Assembly: GCF_046297895.1 (NCBI RefSeq)
Contig: NZ_JBKBHC010000004.1
Coordinates: 328,099 to 392,098 of the forward strand
Reading direction: 5' to 3'
DNA length: 64,000 bases
From: Ferrovibrio sp046297895
GTDB taxonomy: Bacteria; Pseudomonadota; Alphaproteobacteria; Ferrovibrionales; Ferrovibrionaceae
Positions 32,358-42,051 of this stretch are shown here, piece by piece (the stretch's first letter is position 1; every line of letters begins with the position of its first letter). The position numbers were made by a program, and so were the translations under genes. Under the pieces are notes generated by a model. The model worked only from the letters and a program-made list of their open reading frames with translations, made no database searches and had not been told where the DNA came from.

Positions 32358-34652
32358 ATGACCTCCGATCTCGACCGTGCGGCGCTGGAATATCACCGGC
32401 TGCCCAAGCCCGGTAAGCTGGAAATCACCCCCACCAAGCCGCTTGGCACCCAGCGCGACCTGGCGCTGGCTTACAGCCCCGGCGTGGCCGCCGCCTGCAA
32501 CGCCATTGTTGCCGACGAGGCGCAGGCCGCTGAACTGACCGGCCGGGGCAACCTGATCGGTGTGATCTCCAACGGCACCGCCGTCCTGGGGCTGGGTAAT
32601 ATCGGCCCGCTGGCCTCCAAGCCGGTGATGGAAGGCAAGGCCGTTCTGTTCAAGAAATTCGCCGGTATCGACGTCTTTGATATCGAGATCAACGAAACCG
32701 ATCCCGACAAGCTGGTGTCGATCATCGCGGCCCTGGAGCCGACCTTCGGCGGCATCAACCTGGAAGACATCAAGGCGCCGGAATGCTTCGTGGTTGAGCG
32801 CGCCCTGCGCCAGAAGATGAAGATCCCGGTCTTCCATGACGACCAGCACGGCACGGCGATCACCGTGGCGGCGGCAGTGCTGAACGGACTGCGCGTGGTC
32901 GGCAAGAAGATCGGCGATGTGCGTCTGGTAGCCTCCGGTGCCGGCGCCGCGGCGCTGGCCTGCCTCGATCTGCTGGTCGAACTGGGCGTGAAGAAAGAAA
33001 ACATCGTCGTCAGCGACATCGTCGGCGTGGTTTATGAAGGCCGCACCGAGCAGATGGATGAATTCAAGGCACGGTATGCCCGGCCGACCAATCATCGCAC
33101 GCTTGGCGATGCGATCGTGGGTGCGGATGTGTTCCTGGGCCTTTCCGCTGCCAACGTCCTGAAGGCCGAGATGGTCGAAAAGATGGGCCCGAAGCCGCTG
33201 ATCCTGGCCCTGGCCAACCCGACGCCGGAAATCCTGCCGGAAGTGGCCAAGAAGGCGCGCCCCGATGTGGTGATCGCGACCGGCCGTTCGGACTATCCGA
33301 ACCAGGTCAACAACGTGCTGTGTTTCCCGTTCCTGTTCCGCGGCGCTCTGGATGTGGGCGCCACCACGATCAATACCCAGATGGAACTGGCTGCCGTGCG
33401 CGCCATTGCCGATCTGGCGATGGCCGAGATATCCGACGTCGTCGCCCGTGCCTATGGCAATGACGAGGAACTGAGCTTCGGCCCTGACTATTTCATCCCC
33501 AAGCCCTTTGATCCGCGCCTGATCCTCCAGATCGCTCCGGCGGTGGCCCAGGCGGCGATGGATAGCGGCGTAGCCACCCGACCGATCGCAGACATGGAGG
33601 CCTATCGCCACAGCCTGGAACGGTTTGTCTATCGCACCGGCTTTGTGATGCGGCCGACCTTCGAGCGCGCCAAGCGCCGACCGATGCGCCTGATCTATGC
33701 CGAGGGCGAGGACGAGCGCGTACTGCGCGCCGCCCAGATCGTGCTGGATGACAAGGTGGCGCAGCCGATCCTGATCGGTCGCCGCGCCGTGGTGGAGCGA
33801 CGAATCGAAAAACTCGGTCTGCGTTTGAAGCCGGGCCAGAACATCGACCTGATCGATCCCGAGCGCGACGACCGCTATCACGAATACTGGAATGGCTACC
33901 TTTCGCTTATGAAGCGCAAGGGCGTGGCTCCTGACGATGCCCGCACCATCATCCGCACCAATACCACGGTGATCGCGGCCATGGCGGTACAGCGCGGGGA
34001 GGCAGATGCCTTGATCTGCGGCGCGGTTGGTCAATACGACCATCATCTGCCGCATCTGGTCGATGTGCTGGGGCTTCGCGGCGGCGCCCGGTTGCCGGCG
34101 GCCATGCAGCTTCTGGTCTTGCCGCATGGCATGCTGTTCATCGCCGACAGTAATGTGAACCTCGATCCCGGCACCGACGAGATCGTCGCCATCGTCCAGC
34201 TTGCTGCCGAGGAAGTCCGGCGCTTTGGCCTGGTGCCCAAGATCGCCCTACTGTCGCATTCCAACTTCGGCACCTCCGCCGCACCATCGGCTTTGAAGAT
34301 GCGCGAGGCGACCCGTCGCCTGCAGGAGCTGATGCCGGATGTGGAGATCGAAGGGGAAATGAAGGCTGACGCGGCGGTGTCGGAGACCATCCGGGAAAAG
34401 CTGATGCCCGACAACACCCTGAAAGGCAGCGCAAACCTGCTGGTTATGCCGAATCTAGACGCTGCCAATATCGCGGCAAATCTGGTGCGGCAGATGGAAC
34501 AGGGGTTCTATGTCGGCCCGATCCTGATGGGCATGGGCAAGTCGGCCCATATCGTGTCGCGCAATGTCACCGTGCGCGGCCTGGTCAACATGAGCGCAGT
34601 GGCCGTGGTGGATGCCCAGGATCACGCCGATGGGGTGATGGGGCGGGGCTGA
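32358..34652 (+). CDS. maeB: NADP-dependent malic enzyme with phosphotransacetylase-like domain
   Basis: 764 residues. The N-terminal malic enzyme part (about 1-430) has YSPGVAAACNAI, the metal-binding FHDDQHGTAIT and the Rossmann VASGAGAAALACLDL. The C-terminal part (about 440-764) resembles phosphate acetyltransferase (YAEGEDERVLRAAQIV, LSHSNFGTS, GPILMGM) and usually acts as an allosteric acetyl-CoA-sensing module. It converts malate to pyruvate with NADPH formation. Confidence 0.95.
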   Translation: MTSDLDRAALEYHRLPKPGKLEITPTKPLGTQRDLALAYSPGVAAACNAIVADEAQAAELTGRGNLIGVISNGTAVLGLGNIGPLASKPVMEGKAVLFKKFAGIDVFDIEINETDPDKLVSIIAALEPTFGGINLEDIKAPECFVVERALRQKMKIPVFHDDQHGTAITVAAAVLNGLRVVGKKIGDVRLVASGAGAAALACLDLLVELGVKKENIVVSDIVGVVYEGRTEQMDEFKARYARPTNHRTLGDAIVGADVFLGLSAANVLKAEMVEKMGPKPLILALANPTPEILPEVAKKARPDVVIATGRSDYPNQVNNVLCFPFLFRGALDVGATTINTQMELAAVRAIADLAMAEISDVVARAYGNDEELSFGPDYFIPKPFDPRLILQIAPAVAQAAMDSGVATRPIADMEAYRHSLERFVYRTGFVMRPTFERAKRRPMRLIYAEGEDERVLRAAQIVLDDKVAQPILIGRRAVVERRIEKLGLRLKPGQNIDLIDPERDDRYHEYWNGYLSLMKRKGVAPDDARTIIRTNTTVIAAMAVQRGEADALICGAVGQYDHHLPHLVDVLGLRGGARLPAAMQLLVLPHGMLFIADSNVNLDPGTDEIVAIVQLAAEEVRRFGLVPKIALLSHSNFGTSAAPSALKMREATRRLQELMPDVEIEGEMKADAAVSETIREKLMPDNTLKGSANLLVMPNLDAANIAANLVRQMEQGFYVGPILMGMGKSAHIVSRNVTVRGLVNMSAVAVVDAQDHADGVMGRG

Positions 34653-34662
34653 TATTCAGGCC

Positions 34663-35550
34663 CTAGTGCCCGATCACGGGATGTCGCGCGGCGCCGTCCC
34701 AGCCGTGGCCGGCAGCAAAATCGCGGAACGGCTGCGAGGCGGCTTCGCCGCTTTTGCGCCAGACCAGCCCGATACGATGGCTGTCGCGCAGTTCCGGCAG
34801 CGCGAGCGTTGCGACTGAGCCGTCGGCCAGCCAATGCGGCAGTATGGCGATCCCGATCCCGGCGCCGACCAGGGCCAACAGACCCTGATCGCTTTCCGCC
34901 CGGCCAACGATGCGCGGGCGTACGTTCAGTGCGGCGAACAGCCTCTCTGCTGCCGGCATGATCTCGGCCTGGGGACGGATCACGAAGGGCTGGTCCTGCA
35001 GGTCGACGATCCGCGCCGTGCTGCGATGTGCCAGGGGATGCTGTGTCGGTACCGCCAGCAGATAACGCTGGCGGAACAGGCTCAGGGCCATGTCGTCGGC
35101 ATCATCGGACAGGGGCAGGATGGCGGCATCAATGCGGCCGAGGTCGAGCCGGCGGTTCAGAGTGGCTGCCGGCGCCTCCAGGGTTTCCAGCGCCGTGTCC
35201 GGATGCGCGGCGGCGAAGCTGCCAAGCAGGGCAGCCAGCCGCGCCTGCGGCAGACCCGATACATAACCAAGACGGAGGCGCTGCCGCGTGCTTTTGCCCT
35301 GCTGGCGCAGCTCGCGCCGGGCAGCCGTCCACTCCTGCAGCAGCAGGCGGGCGCGCGGCAGGAAGCGTGCGCCGGCAGGCGTGAGCTGGGCGGCGCGGCC
35401 GCGTTCGAACAAGCTGGCACCCAGGGATTCCTCCAGCCGCTTGATCCCGGCTGAAAGAGTGGGCTGTGTCACGTTGGCGCGTTCCGCGCCCCGGGTGAAG
35501 CTGCCGGTTTCGGCCACGGCCATGAAATATCGGATCAGGGTCAGGTTCAT
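34663..35550 (-). CDS. LysR family transcriptional regulator
   Basis: 295 residues. N-terminal winged helix-turn-helix (IRYFMAVAETGSFTRGAERANVTQPTLS...) followed by a two-lobe ligand domain from about residue 90. It is divergent from two thioesterase genes and the leucine degradation set, which it may control. A T-N11-A palindrome sits directly before its start. The effector is unknown. Confidence 0.92.
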   Translation of the reverse strand: MNLTLIRYFMAVAETGSFTRGAERANVTQPTLSAGIKRLEESLGASLFERGRAAQLTPAGARFLPRARLLLQEWTAARRELRQQGKSTRQRLRLGYVSGLPQARLAALLGSFAAAHPDTALETLEAPAATLNRRLDLGRIDAAILPLSDDADDMALSLFRQRYLLAVPTQHPLAHRSTARIVDLQDQPFVIRPQAEIMPAAERLFAALNVRPRIVGRAESDQGLLALVGAGIGIAILPHWLADGSVATLALPELRDSHRIGLVWRKSGEAASQPFRDFAAGHGWDGAARHPVIGH

Positions 35551-35555
35551 GATCC

Positions 35556-35570
35556 ATAGGAAAACCCTAT
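35556..35570. promoter_or_regulatory. LysR-type operator between lysR and the thioesterase genes
   Basis: ATAGGAAAACCCTAT has perfect 5-bp arms around a 5-base centre and contains a T-N11-A LysR core. It lies 5 bases before the lysR start codon and 85 bp before the divergent thioesterase, fitting autorepression. Confidence 0.5.
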
Positions 35571-35654
35571 CCAGATCATAATGACAATCGATTTTCTCTA
35601 TTTTTCTGTCTGCGCTATAGAACCGGGCGAGGAAACACCGGAAAGGAGAAGACG

Positions 35655-36107
35655 ATGGCCGAACGCTACGTCGAAACCCTGCGGCTGATGACCCAGGCCT
35701 GGCAATGCGATCATCTGGGACATGTGAATGTCAGTTTCTACGTGGGCTGGCTGGGAGATGCCGCCTTCGCCATCGGTGCCATGCACGGCATGCCACGCGA
35801 ACGGGCGGAGGCCGAGAATGTCGGGACGGCCGCGGTGCGGATGGAAATCGACTATCAGGCCGAGTTGCGCGGCGGCGACATGGTGCGGATGGAAACCACT
35901 GTGGAAAGCATAGCCGAGCGCAAGATCGTGTTCAGGCACAGGCTGATCCGGGTTGGCGACGACAAGGTTGCCATGTCGGCGCGATTGACCGGAGTGTGCA
36001 TTGATCTCGTGAAGCGCCGATCGCGGGCCTTTCCGCCGGATTTCGTCGAACGGATTGCGGCAACCTTCGGTATTGTTCCCGTCGCGCCTAGGGAGAGCGT
36101 GATATGA
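35655..36107 (+). CDS. Acyl-CoA thioesterase, 4HBT hotdog family
   Basis: 150 residues of a single hotdog domain. WQCDHLGHVNVSFYVGWLGDA carries the Asp-X-X-Gly-His-Val-Asn pattern of 4-hydroxybenzoyl-CoA thioesterase-type enzymes. It overlaps the next thioesterase gene by 4 bp. It probably releases CoA from acyl-CoA intermediates of the neighbouring catabolic genes. Confidence 0.87.
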   Translation: MAERYVETLRLMTQAWQCDHLGHVNVSFYVGWLGDAAFAIGAMHGMPRERAEAENVGTAAVRMEIDYQAELRGGDMVRMETTVESIAERKIVFRHRLIRVGDDKVAMSARLTGVCIDLVKRRSRAFPPDFVERIAATFGIVPVAPRESVI

Positions 36108-36592
36108 ATGCCGCGCCAGACTTGAAGCCGCAGGATCCGAATTTCGAGGCCCGCGTACGCGACAGTTTCAACCGTCAGCCGGCGATGCATCTGATCGGCG
36201 CGCGCATGATCGTGGCGCGGCCCGGCCATTGCGAGATCGAATTGCTGCGCCAGCCCAAGGTGACCCAGCAGCACGGCTTCGTGCATGGCGGGATTGTTGG
36301 CATGATCGCCGATTCCGCAGCCGGTTATGCCGCCTATAGTTTGTTTCCGGCAGATTCCACCGTGCTGACCGTCGAGTACAAGCTCAACCTGATGGCCCCG
36401 GCTGATGCCGACCGGCTGGTGGCGCGCAGCATCGTAACCCGCCATGGCCGCACCCTGACGATCTGTACGCTCGACGTATTCGGCCATAAAAACGACACGA
36501 TGACGCATTGCGCTACCGGGCTGGCGACCATGATGTGTGTTCTCGGCCGGCCTGACGGCCCGCGGGATGCGCCGTCAGGCACGATCCGCTAA
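36104..36592 (+). CDS. PaaI family thioesterase
   Basis: 162-residue hotdog protein of the PaaI type. The signature QHGFVHGGIVGMIADSAAGYAAYS has the conserved HGG and the catalytic acidic residue on the central helix. VEYKLNLMAPAD is also typical. Coupled by a 4-bp overlap to the preceding thioesterase, so two different hotdog enzymes share an operon before isovaleryl-CoA dehydrogenase. Confidence 0.88.
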   Translation: MNAAPDLKPQDPNFEARVRDSFNRQPAMHLIGARMIVARPGHCEIELLRQPKVTQQHGFVHGGIVGMIADSAAGYAAYSLFPADSTVLTVEYKLNLMAPADADRLVARSIVTRHGRTLTICTLDVFGHKNDTMTHCATGLATMMCVLGRPDGPRDAPSGTIR

Positions 36593-36640
36593 TATCCGGC
36601 CGGCCCGATTCAGAGATTTCCGTCGCAGAAGGGTATCATC

Positions 36641-37813
36641 ATGATCGCCAATTCCTATCCGACCCTCGATTTCGGGCTGGGCGAAACCGCCGACATGCTG
36701 CGCCAGAGCGTGCGCGGCTTTGTCGACAGCGAACTGACACCGCGCGCCGACGAGATCGACAGGAGCAACCATTTCCCGCGCGACCTGTGGACCAAGTTCG
36801 GCGAGCTGGGCCTGCACGGCATCACGGTTGAAGAAGAATATGGCGGTTCCGGCCTGGGCTATCTTGAGCATTGCATCGCGATGGAAGAAGTCAGCCGGGG
36901 TTCGGCTTCCGTCGGCCTGTCCTATGGCGCGCATTCCAACCTCTGCGTCAACCAGATCCGCCGCAATGGCAATGAGCAGCAGAAAAAACGCTACTTGCCG
37001 AAACTGATTTCAGGCGAACATCTCGGTGCGCTGGCGATGAGCGAACCGAATGCCGGTTCCGATGTGGTGTCGATGAAGCTGCGCGCCGACAAGAAAGGCG
37101 ACCGCTATATCCTCAACGGCAACAAGATGTGGATCACCAACGGTCCGCAGGCCGATGTGCTGGTGGTCTATGCCAAGACCGATCCGGCCGCCGGCCCGCG
37201 CGGCATCACCGCGTTCCTGATCGAGAAGGGATTCAAGGGGTTCTCCACCGCGCAGAAGCTCGACAAGCTGGGCATGCGCGGATCCGACACCGGAGAACTG
37301 GTCTTCGAGGATTGCGAGGTGCCGGAAGAAAACGTGCTGGGTCAGGTCGGACGCGGCGTGAACGTGCTGATGAGCGGCCTGGACTACGAACGCGCCGTTC
37401 TGGCCGCAGGCCCCATCGGCATCATGCAGGCGGCCCTGGACGTGGTGCTGCCCTATATCCACGAACGTCAGCAGTTCGGCCAGCCCATCGGCAGCTTCCA
37501 GCTCATCCAGGGCAAGGTCGCCGACATGTATACCGAGATGAATGCCGCCCGCGCTTATGTCTATGCCGTGGCGCGGGCCTGCGACCGTGGCCAGACTACG
37601 CGCAAGGACGCCGCCGGCGCCATCCTGTTCGCGGCCGAAAAGGCGACCAAGATCGCGCTGGATGCCATCCAGATTCTGGGCGGCAACGGTTACATCAACG
37701 ACTATCCGACCGGCCGCCTGCTGCGTGATGCCAAGCTCTATGAGATTGGCGCCGGAACGTCGGAAATCCGGCGCATGCTGATCGGCCGTGAAATCTTTGA
37801 GGAGACCAAGTGA
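36641..37813 (+). CDS. ivd: Isovaleryl-CoA dehydrogenase
   Basis: FAD-dependent dehydrogenase of 390 residues that oxidises isovaleryl-CoA to 3-methylcrotonyl-CoA in leucine breakdown. The catalytic Glu is in LDYERAVLAAGPIGIM, the position special to isovaleryl-CoA dehydrogenases. ACAD signatures AMSEPNAGSDV and QILGGNGYINDYP are present. Carboxylase, hydratase and lyase genes for the next steps lie at 44.5-50 kb. Confidence 0.93.
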   Translation: MIANSYPTLDFGLGETADMLRQSVRGFVDSELTPRADEIDRSNHFPRDLWTKFGELGLHGITVEEEYGGSGLGYLEHCIAMEEVSRGSASVGLSYGAHSNLCVNQIRRNGNEQQKKRYLPKLISGEHLGALAMSEPNAGSDVVSMKLRADKKGDRYILNGNKMWITNGPQADVLVVYAKTDPAAGPRGITAFLIEKGFKGFSTAQKLDKLGMRGSDTGELVFEDCEVPEENVLGQVGRGVNVLMSGLDYERAVLAAGPIGIMQAALDVVLPYIHERQQFGQPIGSFQLIQGKVADMYTEMNAARAYVYAVARACDRGQTTRKDAAGAILFAAEKATKIALDAIQILGGNGYINDYPTGRLLRDAKLYEIGAGTSEIRRMLIGREIFEETK

Positions 37814-38418
37814 GGCCGCAGATTGCCCTTGCCCTGCTGCTGGTTGCGGCTCCGGCTGCCGCGGATGAGCATGATCTGCGCTGGGAGCCTCTGCGCGCCG
37901 CACAGCAGCGCGTCGGCTGGATTGCCGAAGGATTGACGGCCGCGCCGCAGATCGCCGAATCATTCACGGCGCCCATGGGCTATCGCGTCGAACGCTATCT
38001 GTGGAAGGCGCAGAAGCCGGCTGGCGCTTTTGCGCTGGCCGTGCTGCGCGACCTCAGCGAGGACGATCATTACCTCAGCGGCCCGGTCGATCTGATGAAA
38101 TTCGCCACCATCATGCTCAAGGGCCTGGAAGCTCCGTTACCCAAGGCACTGGAAGCGACTGACCAGAAGGTCGCCACCGGCCATGGCCCGGTTCTGGCTC
38201 GGCGTTTTGAGCTGGGGCTGCGGCAATGTCTGGTGCTGGGTTTCTATGCCGAACCGCAGGGCAAGCCGAACGGCCCTGCTGCCGCCAGGACCGAACCGCT
38301 GCATGAAGGCAGTCTGCGGCTGGATGGGGTTTACTGCGCAGCAGCCGGTCAGCCGCTGACGTCGCAGCAGGTGATGGACTATGCCATCGGCATGAAGTTG
38401 CAGCCGGCGAAGAACTGA
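37810..38418 (+). CDS. Secreted hypothetical protein in the leucine catabolic set
   Basis: 202 residues from a GTG that overlaps the ivd stop (GTGA). There is a signal peptide (QIALALLLVAAPAAADE). The mature protein has two cysteines (RQCLVLGF and GVYCAAAGQP) that may form a disulfide. No family recognised. Placement between two acyl-CoA dehydrogenase genes is curious for a periplasmic protein and may only reflect operon structure. Confidence 0.6.
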   Translation: MRPQIALALLLVAAPAAADEHDLRWEPLRAAQQRVGWIAEGLTAAPQIAESFTAPMGYRVERYLWKAQKPAGAFALAVLRDLSEDDHYLSGPVDLMKFATIMLKGLEAPLPKALEATDQKVATGHGPVLARRFELGLRQCLVLGFYAEPQGKPNGPAAARTEPLHEGSLRLDGVYCAAAGQPLTSQQVMDYAIGMKLQPAKN

Positions 38419-38439
38419 GAAGGATCGGGGAGGACGGCA

Positions 38440-39573
38440 ATGCTGAGCCAGGAACAGCAGATGGTGCGCGACATGGCTCGGGATTTCGCCCGCGACAGGC
38501 TGGCGCCTGGCGCCGCCGAGCGCGACCGCACGGCCGAGCCGCCGCGCGAACTGCTGCGTGAAATGGGTGCGCTTGGCCTGATGGGGATGGGCATCCCGGA
38601 GGAATGGGGCGGAGCGGGAACGGATTTCGTTTCCTATGTTCTGGCGCTGGAAGAGATTGCCGCCGCCGATGGCGCGGTCAGCACCATCATGTCCGTCAAC
38701 AATTCGCCCGTCTGCGCGGCCCTGCTGCGCTATGGTACGCCGGCGCAGAAGGAACGCTTCCTCAAGCCTTTGGCTCGGGGCGAATGGATCGGGGCCTTCT
38801 GCCTGACCGAACCGCAGGCGGGTTCCGATGCCTCGGCGCTGAAGACCCGTGCGCGGCGGGAGGGCGATGGCTGGGTGATCAACGGCGTGAAGCAGTTCAT
38901 CACCTCGGGTTCTATCGCGAAACTGGCATTGGTGTTTGCCGTCAGCGACCCAGGGGCGGGTAAGCGCGGCATTTCCTGTTTCCTGGTGCCGACCGACACG
39001 CCCGGCTATCAGGTCGCGAGCGTGGAGAAGAAGCTCGGGCAGAAATGCTCCGACACCTGCCAGATCGTGTTCGACAACCTGAAAGTCGGCCCTGACGCCC
39101 TGCTGGGCGCAGAGGGCGAGGGTTACCGCATCGCCCTGGCCAACCTGGAATCCGGTCGCATCGGCATCGCCGCCCAGGCCACGGGGATGGCCCGGGCCGC
39201 CTTCGAGGCCGCGCTGGCCTATGCCGGCCAGCGCGAGGCCTTCGGCACGGCAATCATCAACCATCAGGCGATAGGTTTCCGGCTGGCCGATATGGCCACG
39301 CGGATTGAGGCGGCCCGGCAGTTGCTGCTGAACGCTGCGCGGCTGAAGGATGCCGGCCAGCCCTGCCTGAAGGAAGCCAGCATGGCCAAATTGTTTGCAT
39401 CCGAAATGGCCGAACGCGTATGCTCGGATGCCATCCAGATTCACGGCGGTTATGGCTATCTCGCCGACTTTCCGGTCGAGCGCATATACCGCGATGTCCG
39501 TGTCTGCCAGATCTACGAAGGCACCAGCGACGTGCAGCGGCTGGTCATCAGCCGGGCCCTGACAGGAAGCTAG
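38440..39573 (+). CDS. Acyl-CoA dehydrogenase
   Basis: 377 residues, second ACAD in the cluster. Motifs are FCLTEPQAGSDASAL, INGVKQFITSG and the C-terminal catalytic loop IHGGYGYLADFPVERIYRDVR; here the base is expected as the Glu near GTSDVQR or in the YEGTSD segment, as in short/branched-chain enzymes. The substrate may be butyryl-, 2-methylbutyryl- or isobutyryl-CoA. Confidence 0.9.
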   Translation: MLSQEQQMVRDMARDFARDRLAPGAAERDRTAEPPRELLREMGALGLMGMGIPEEWGGAGTDFVSYVLALEEIAAADGAVSTIMSVNNSPVCAALLRYGTPAQKERFLKPLARGEWIGAFCLTEPQAGSDASALKTRARREGDGWVINGVKQFITSGSIAKLALVFAVSDPGAGKRGISCFLVPTDTPGYQVASVEKKLGQKCSDTCQIVFDNLKVGPDALLGAEGEGYRIALANLESGRIGIAAQATGMARAAFEAALAYAGQREAFGTAIINHQAIGFRLADMATRIEAARQLLLNAARLKDAGQPCLKEASMAKLFASEMAERVCSDAIQIHGGYGYLADFPVERIYRDVRVCQIYEGTSDVQRLVISRALTGS

Positions 39574-39598
39574 CGGCCGCAGCCAGAAGGAACGAGGA

Positions 39599-41380
39599 TT
39601 GAACCAGGCCAACGAGATACTTTTTGTTGCATCTCTGTTGGTCCTGGTCAGCATTTTCGCCGGGTCGGCCTCCAGTCGTTTCGGCGTGCCTTTCCTGCTG
39701 GTCTTCCTGGGGCTGGGCCTTTTTGCCGGCGAGGGCGGCCCGGGTGGAATCGTCTTCCGCGATTACCAGCTCACCTATGCCGTCGGCTCCGCTGCCTTGG
39801 GCATCATCCTTTTCGACGGCGGCCTGCGCACGAATTTCGCAACCGTGCGCCTGGTTGCCGGCCCCGCCTTTGCGCTGGCCACGGTGGGCGTGGTTGGAAC
39901 GGCGGCCCTGGTCGGCGTGGCGGCCCATTTCGCCTTGGGTCTCGGACTGCTCGAATCCTTCCTGGTCGGTGCCATCGTCGGTTCCACCGACGCGGCCGCG
40001 GTGTTCTTCCTGCTCAACATGAAGGGCATGGCGCTGCAGAAGCGGGTCAGCGGCACGCTTGAGGTGGAGTCCGGGATCAACGATCCCATGGCGATCTTCC
40101 TCACGATGGTCTGCGTTGAACTGCTCCGCCAGGGCCAGCCACCCGACAGCCTGCAACTTGTCCTGTTGTTCGTGATCCAGATGCTGGGCGGTCTGGCAGT
40201 CGGCGTGATCGGCGGGTTCCTGCTGGTGGCGTTGTTCAACCGCGTTCCTGTGGCTGGCGGCCTGTATCCCATTGTTGCGATGGCGGCGGCTTTGCTGATC
40301 TTCTCCGGCGCGCATTTCGTGCAGGCCTCGGGCTTTGTGGCTGTCTATGTGGCTGGTCTGGTACTTGGCAACCGGCGCCACCGCGGCGCCCAGGTGATTC
40401 TGCGATTCTACGATGGATTGAGCTGGCTGGGACAGATCGTGATGTTCCTGCTGCTTGGCCTGCTGATGACGCCTGAGGAGATGACGCCCTATGCATTGGG
40501 CAGCGGCATCGTGGCGGCTATCCTGATCCTGTTGGCCCGCCCGATCGCCGTGCTGCTCTGCCTGGTGCCTTTCCGTTACACGTGGCGCGAGATCGGTTTC
40601 GTTTCTTGGGTTGGTCTGCGTGGCGCCGTACCGATTTTCCTCGCCACAATTCCGGTATTGGCGCAGTTGCCCAGATCCGAGCTCTATGTGACGGCCGCCT
40701 TCGTCTGCGTGGTTGCATCTCTGACCGTGCAGGGCTGGACCATCGGGCCGATGGCGCGTTTCTTCGGCCTGGAACTGCCGCCGAAGCCGGAAGCAGTCAG
40801 CCGTACCGACCTTGACCTTGGCTCGACGCTGGACCGCGATGTCGCCAGCTATCGCGTCGAGGCCGATGCCCCGGCGCTGGGCTATCGGTATAGCGAACTG
40901 CCGCTGCCGCGCCGCTGTCGTATCATCAGCGTGATCCGTGATGGCGCCGTGATGGATCGTCAGAAACTGGAGAACCTGGCGCCCGGGGATTATCTCTTGG
41001 TACTGGCTCCGGCCGAGCATTTTTTTCAGCTCGACCGTCTATTTACCGCACGGCGGCAAAGTAAACGCGAACGCAAGCGTGCCGAACGCGGCGAAGAAGT
41101 GTTCGGTGAGTTCGTCCTGACCGGTGACACGCTGATGGGCGAAGTATCGATGCTCTACGGCATCCCGGTGGACGAAAAAGATCACAGGGAACCGGTGGGG
41201 GCTTATGTACGCCGCAAGCTGCGCCATCGAGCCGTGGTCGGGGATCGCGTGCGGGTCGGTCCGGTCGAATTCGTGGTTCGGGAAATCCGCAATGAACGAA
41301 TTACTTCGGTTGGCATCGAACTGGAACCGGAAGAGCATCCGATTCTGCGTGGCTTCCGTCGGGCCTTCGGTTTCGACTAG
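39599..41380 (+). CDS. Potassium/proton antiporter, CPA1 NhaP2/CvrA type
   Basis: 593 residues, TTG start. The N-terminal membrane domain has about 12 helices with the conserved ESGINDPMA ion-binding motif (about residues 156-164) and VGSTDAAAVFF. It is followed by a TrkA-C-like domain (about 415-480) and a C-terminal CorC/HlyC-type domain (about 500-590). It would export potassium or sodium in exchange for protons. An insertion in the leucine set rather than part of it. Confidence 0.9.
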   Translation: MNQANEILFVASLLVLVSIFAGSASSRFGVPFLLVFLGLGLFAGEGGPGGIVFRDYQLTYAVGSAALGIILFDGGLRTNFATVRLVAGPAFALATVGVVGTAALVGVAAHFALGLGLLESFLVGAIVGSTDAAAVFFLLNMKGMALQKRVSGTLEVESGINDPMAIFLTMVCVELLRQGQPPDSLQLVLLFVIQMLGGLAVGVIGGFLLVALFNRVPVAGGLYPIVAMAAALLIFSGAHFVQASGFVAVYVAGLVLGNRRHRGAQVILRFYDGLSWLGQIVMFLLLGLLMTPEEMTPYALGSGIVAAILILLARPIAVLLCLVPFRYTWREIGFVSWVGLRGAVPIFLATIPVLAQLPRSELYVTAAFVCVVASLTVQGWTIGPMARFFGLELPPKPEAVSRTDLDLGSTLDRDVASYRVEADAPALGYRYSELPLPRRCRIISVIRDGAVMDRQKLENLAPGDYLLVLAPAEHFFQLDRLFTARRQSKRERKRAERGEEVFGEFVLTGDTLMGEVSMLYGIPVDEKDHREPVGAYVRRKLRHRAVVGDRVRVGPVEFVVREIRNERITSVGIELEPEEHPILRGFRRAFGFD

Positions 41381-41412
41381 ACTGCAAAAAACAAGAAACG
41401 ACGGAGGAAGCC

Positions 41413-42018
41413 ATGTCTGCCCCGCTGGAATTCTATTTCGATTTTTCCTCGCCTTATGGCTATATCGCGGCCCAACGCATCGATCAGGTCGCAATCAGGC
41501 ATGGCCGCAGCGTTGACTGGCGGCCGATGCTGCTGGGGGCGGTGTTCAAGGTGGCTGGCAGCAGGCCACTTACCGAGTATCCATTGAAGGGAAGGTATTC
41601 CATCCACGACTTTAAGAGATCCGCGCGCGAGCATGGCATTGCTTTCAACATGCCGGCGACATTTCCGCTGCCGACCCAGGCCGCAGCGCGCGGCGTTTAC
41701 TGGCTGAAGCAGGTTCTGCCTGAAAAGGCGGTTTCCTTCGCCAAGGCGGTTTATGCCGCTTACTTCGTTGATGGCAAAGACATCTCCTCGCCCGATCTTG
41801 TCGCCGACATCGCTGCCAGCCTTGGTGTCGACCGCAAAGCTTTCCAGGCCGGTATAGAAAATCCTGACATCAAGGCCAAGCTGCGCGAGGTGACCGATGA
41901 CGCGATCCATAATCGCGGAATTTTTGGATCGCCATTCGTGTTCGTCGATGGCGAACCTTTCTGGGGCGCCGACCGCCTCGACATGATCGACCGCTGGCTG
42001 CAGCGCGGCGGCTGGTGA
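41413..42018 (+). CDS. 2-hydroxychromene-2-carboxylate isomerase-like (GST kappa/DsbA fold)
   Basis: 201 residues of the DsbA-like GST-kappa family, opening EFYFDFSSPYGYIAAQRID with the catalytic Ser in DFSSPY instead of a Cys pair, and closing GSPFVFVDGEPFWGADRLDMID. Enzymes of this family use glutathione to isomerise aromatic degradation intermediates. A paralogue follows 33 bp downstream. Confidence 0.88.
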   Translation: MSAPLEFYFDFSSPYGYIAAQRIDQVAIRHGRSVDWRPMLLGAVFKVAGSRPLTEYPLKGRYSIHDFKRSAREHGIAFNMPATFPLPTQAAARGVYWLKQVLPEKAVSFAKAVYAAYFVDGKDISSPDLVADIAASLGVDRKAFQAGIENPDIKAKLREVTDDAIHNRGIFGSPFVFVDGEPFWGADRLDMIDRWLQRGGW

Positions 42019-42051
42019 ACTCACACATAAGAAAGAACAAGGAAACGTCCG

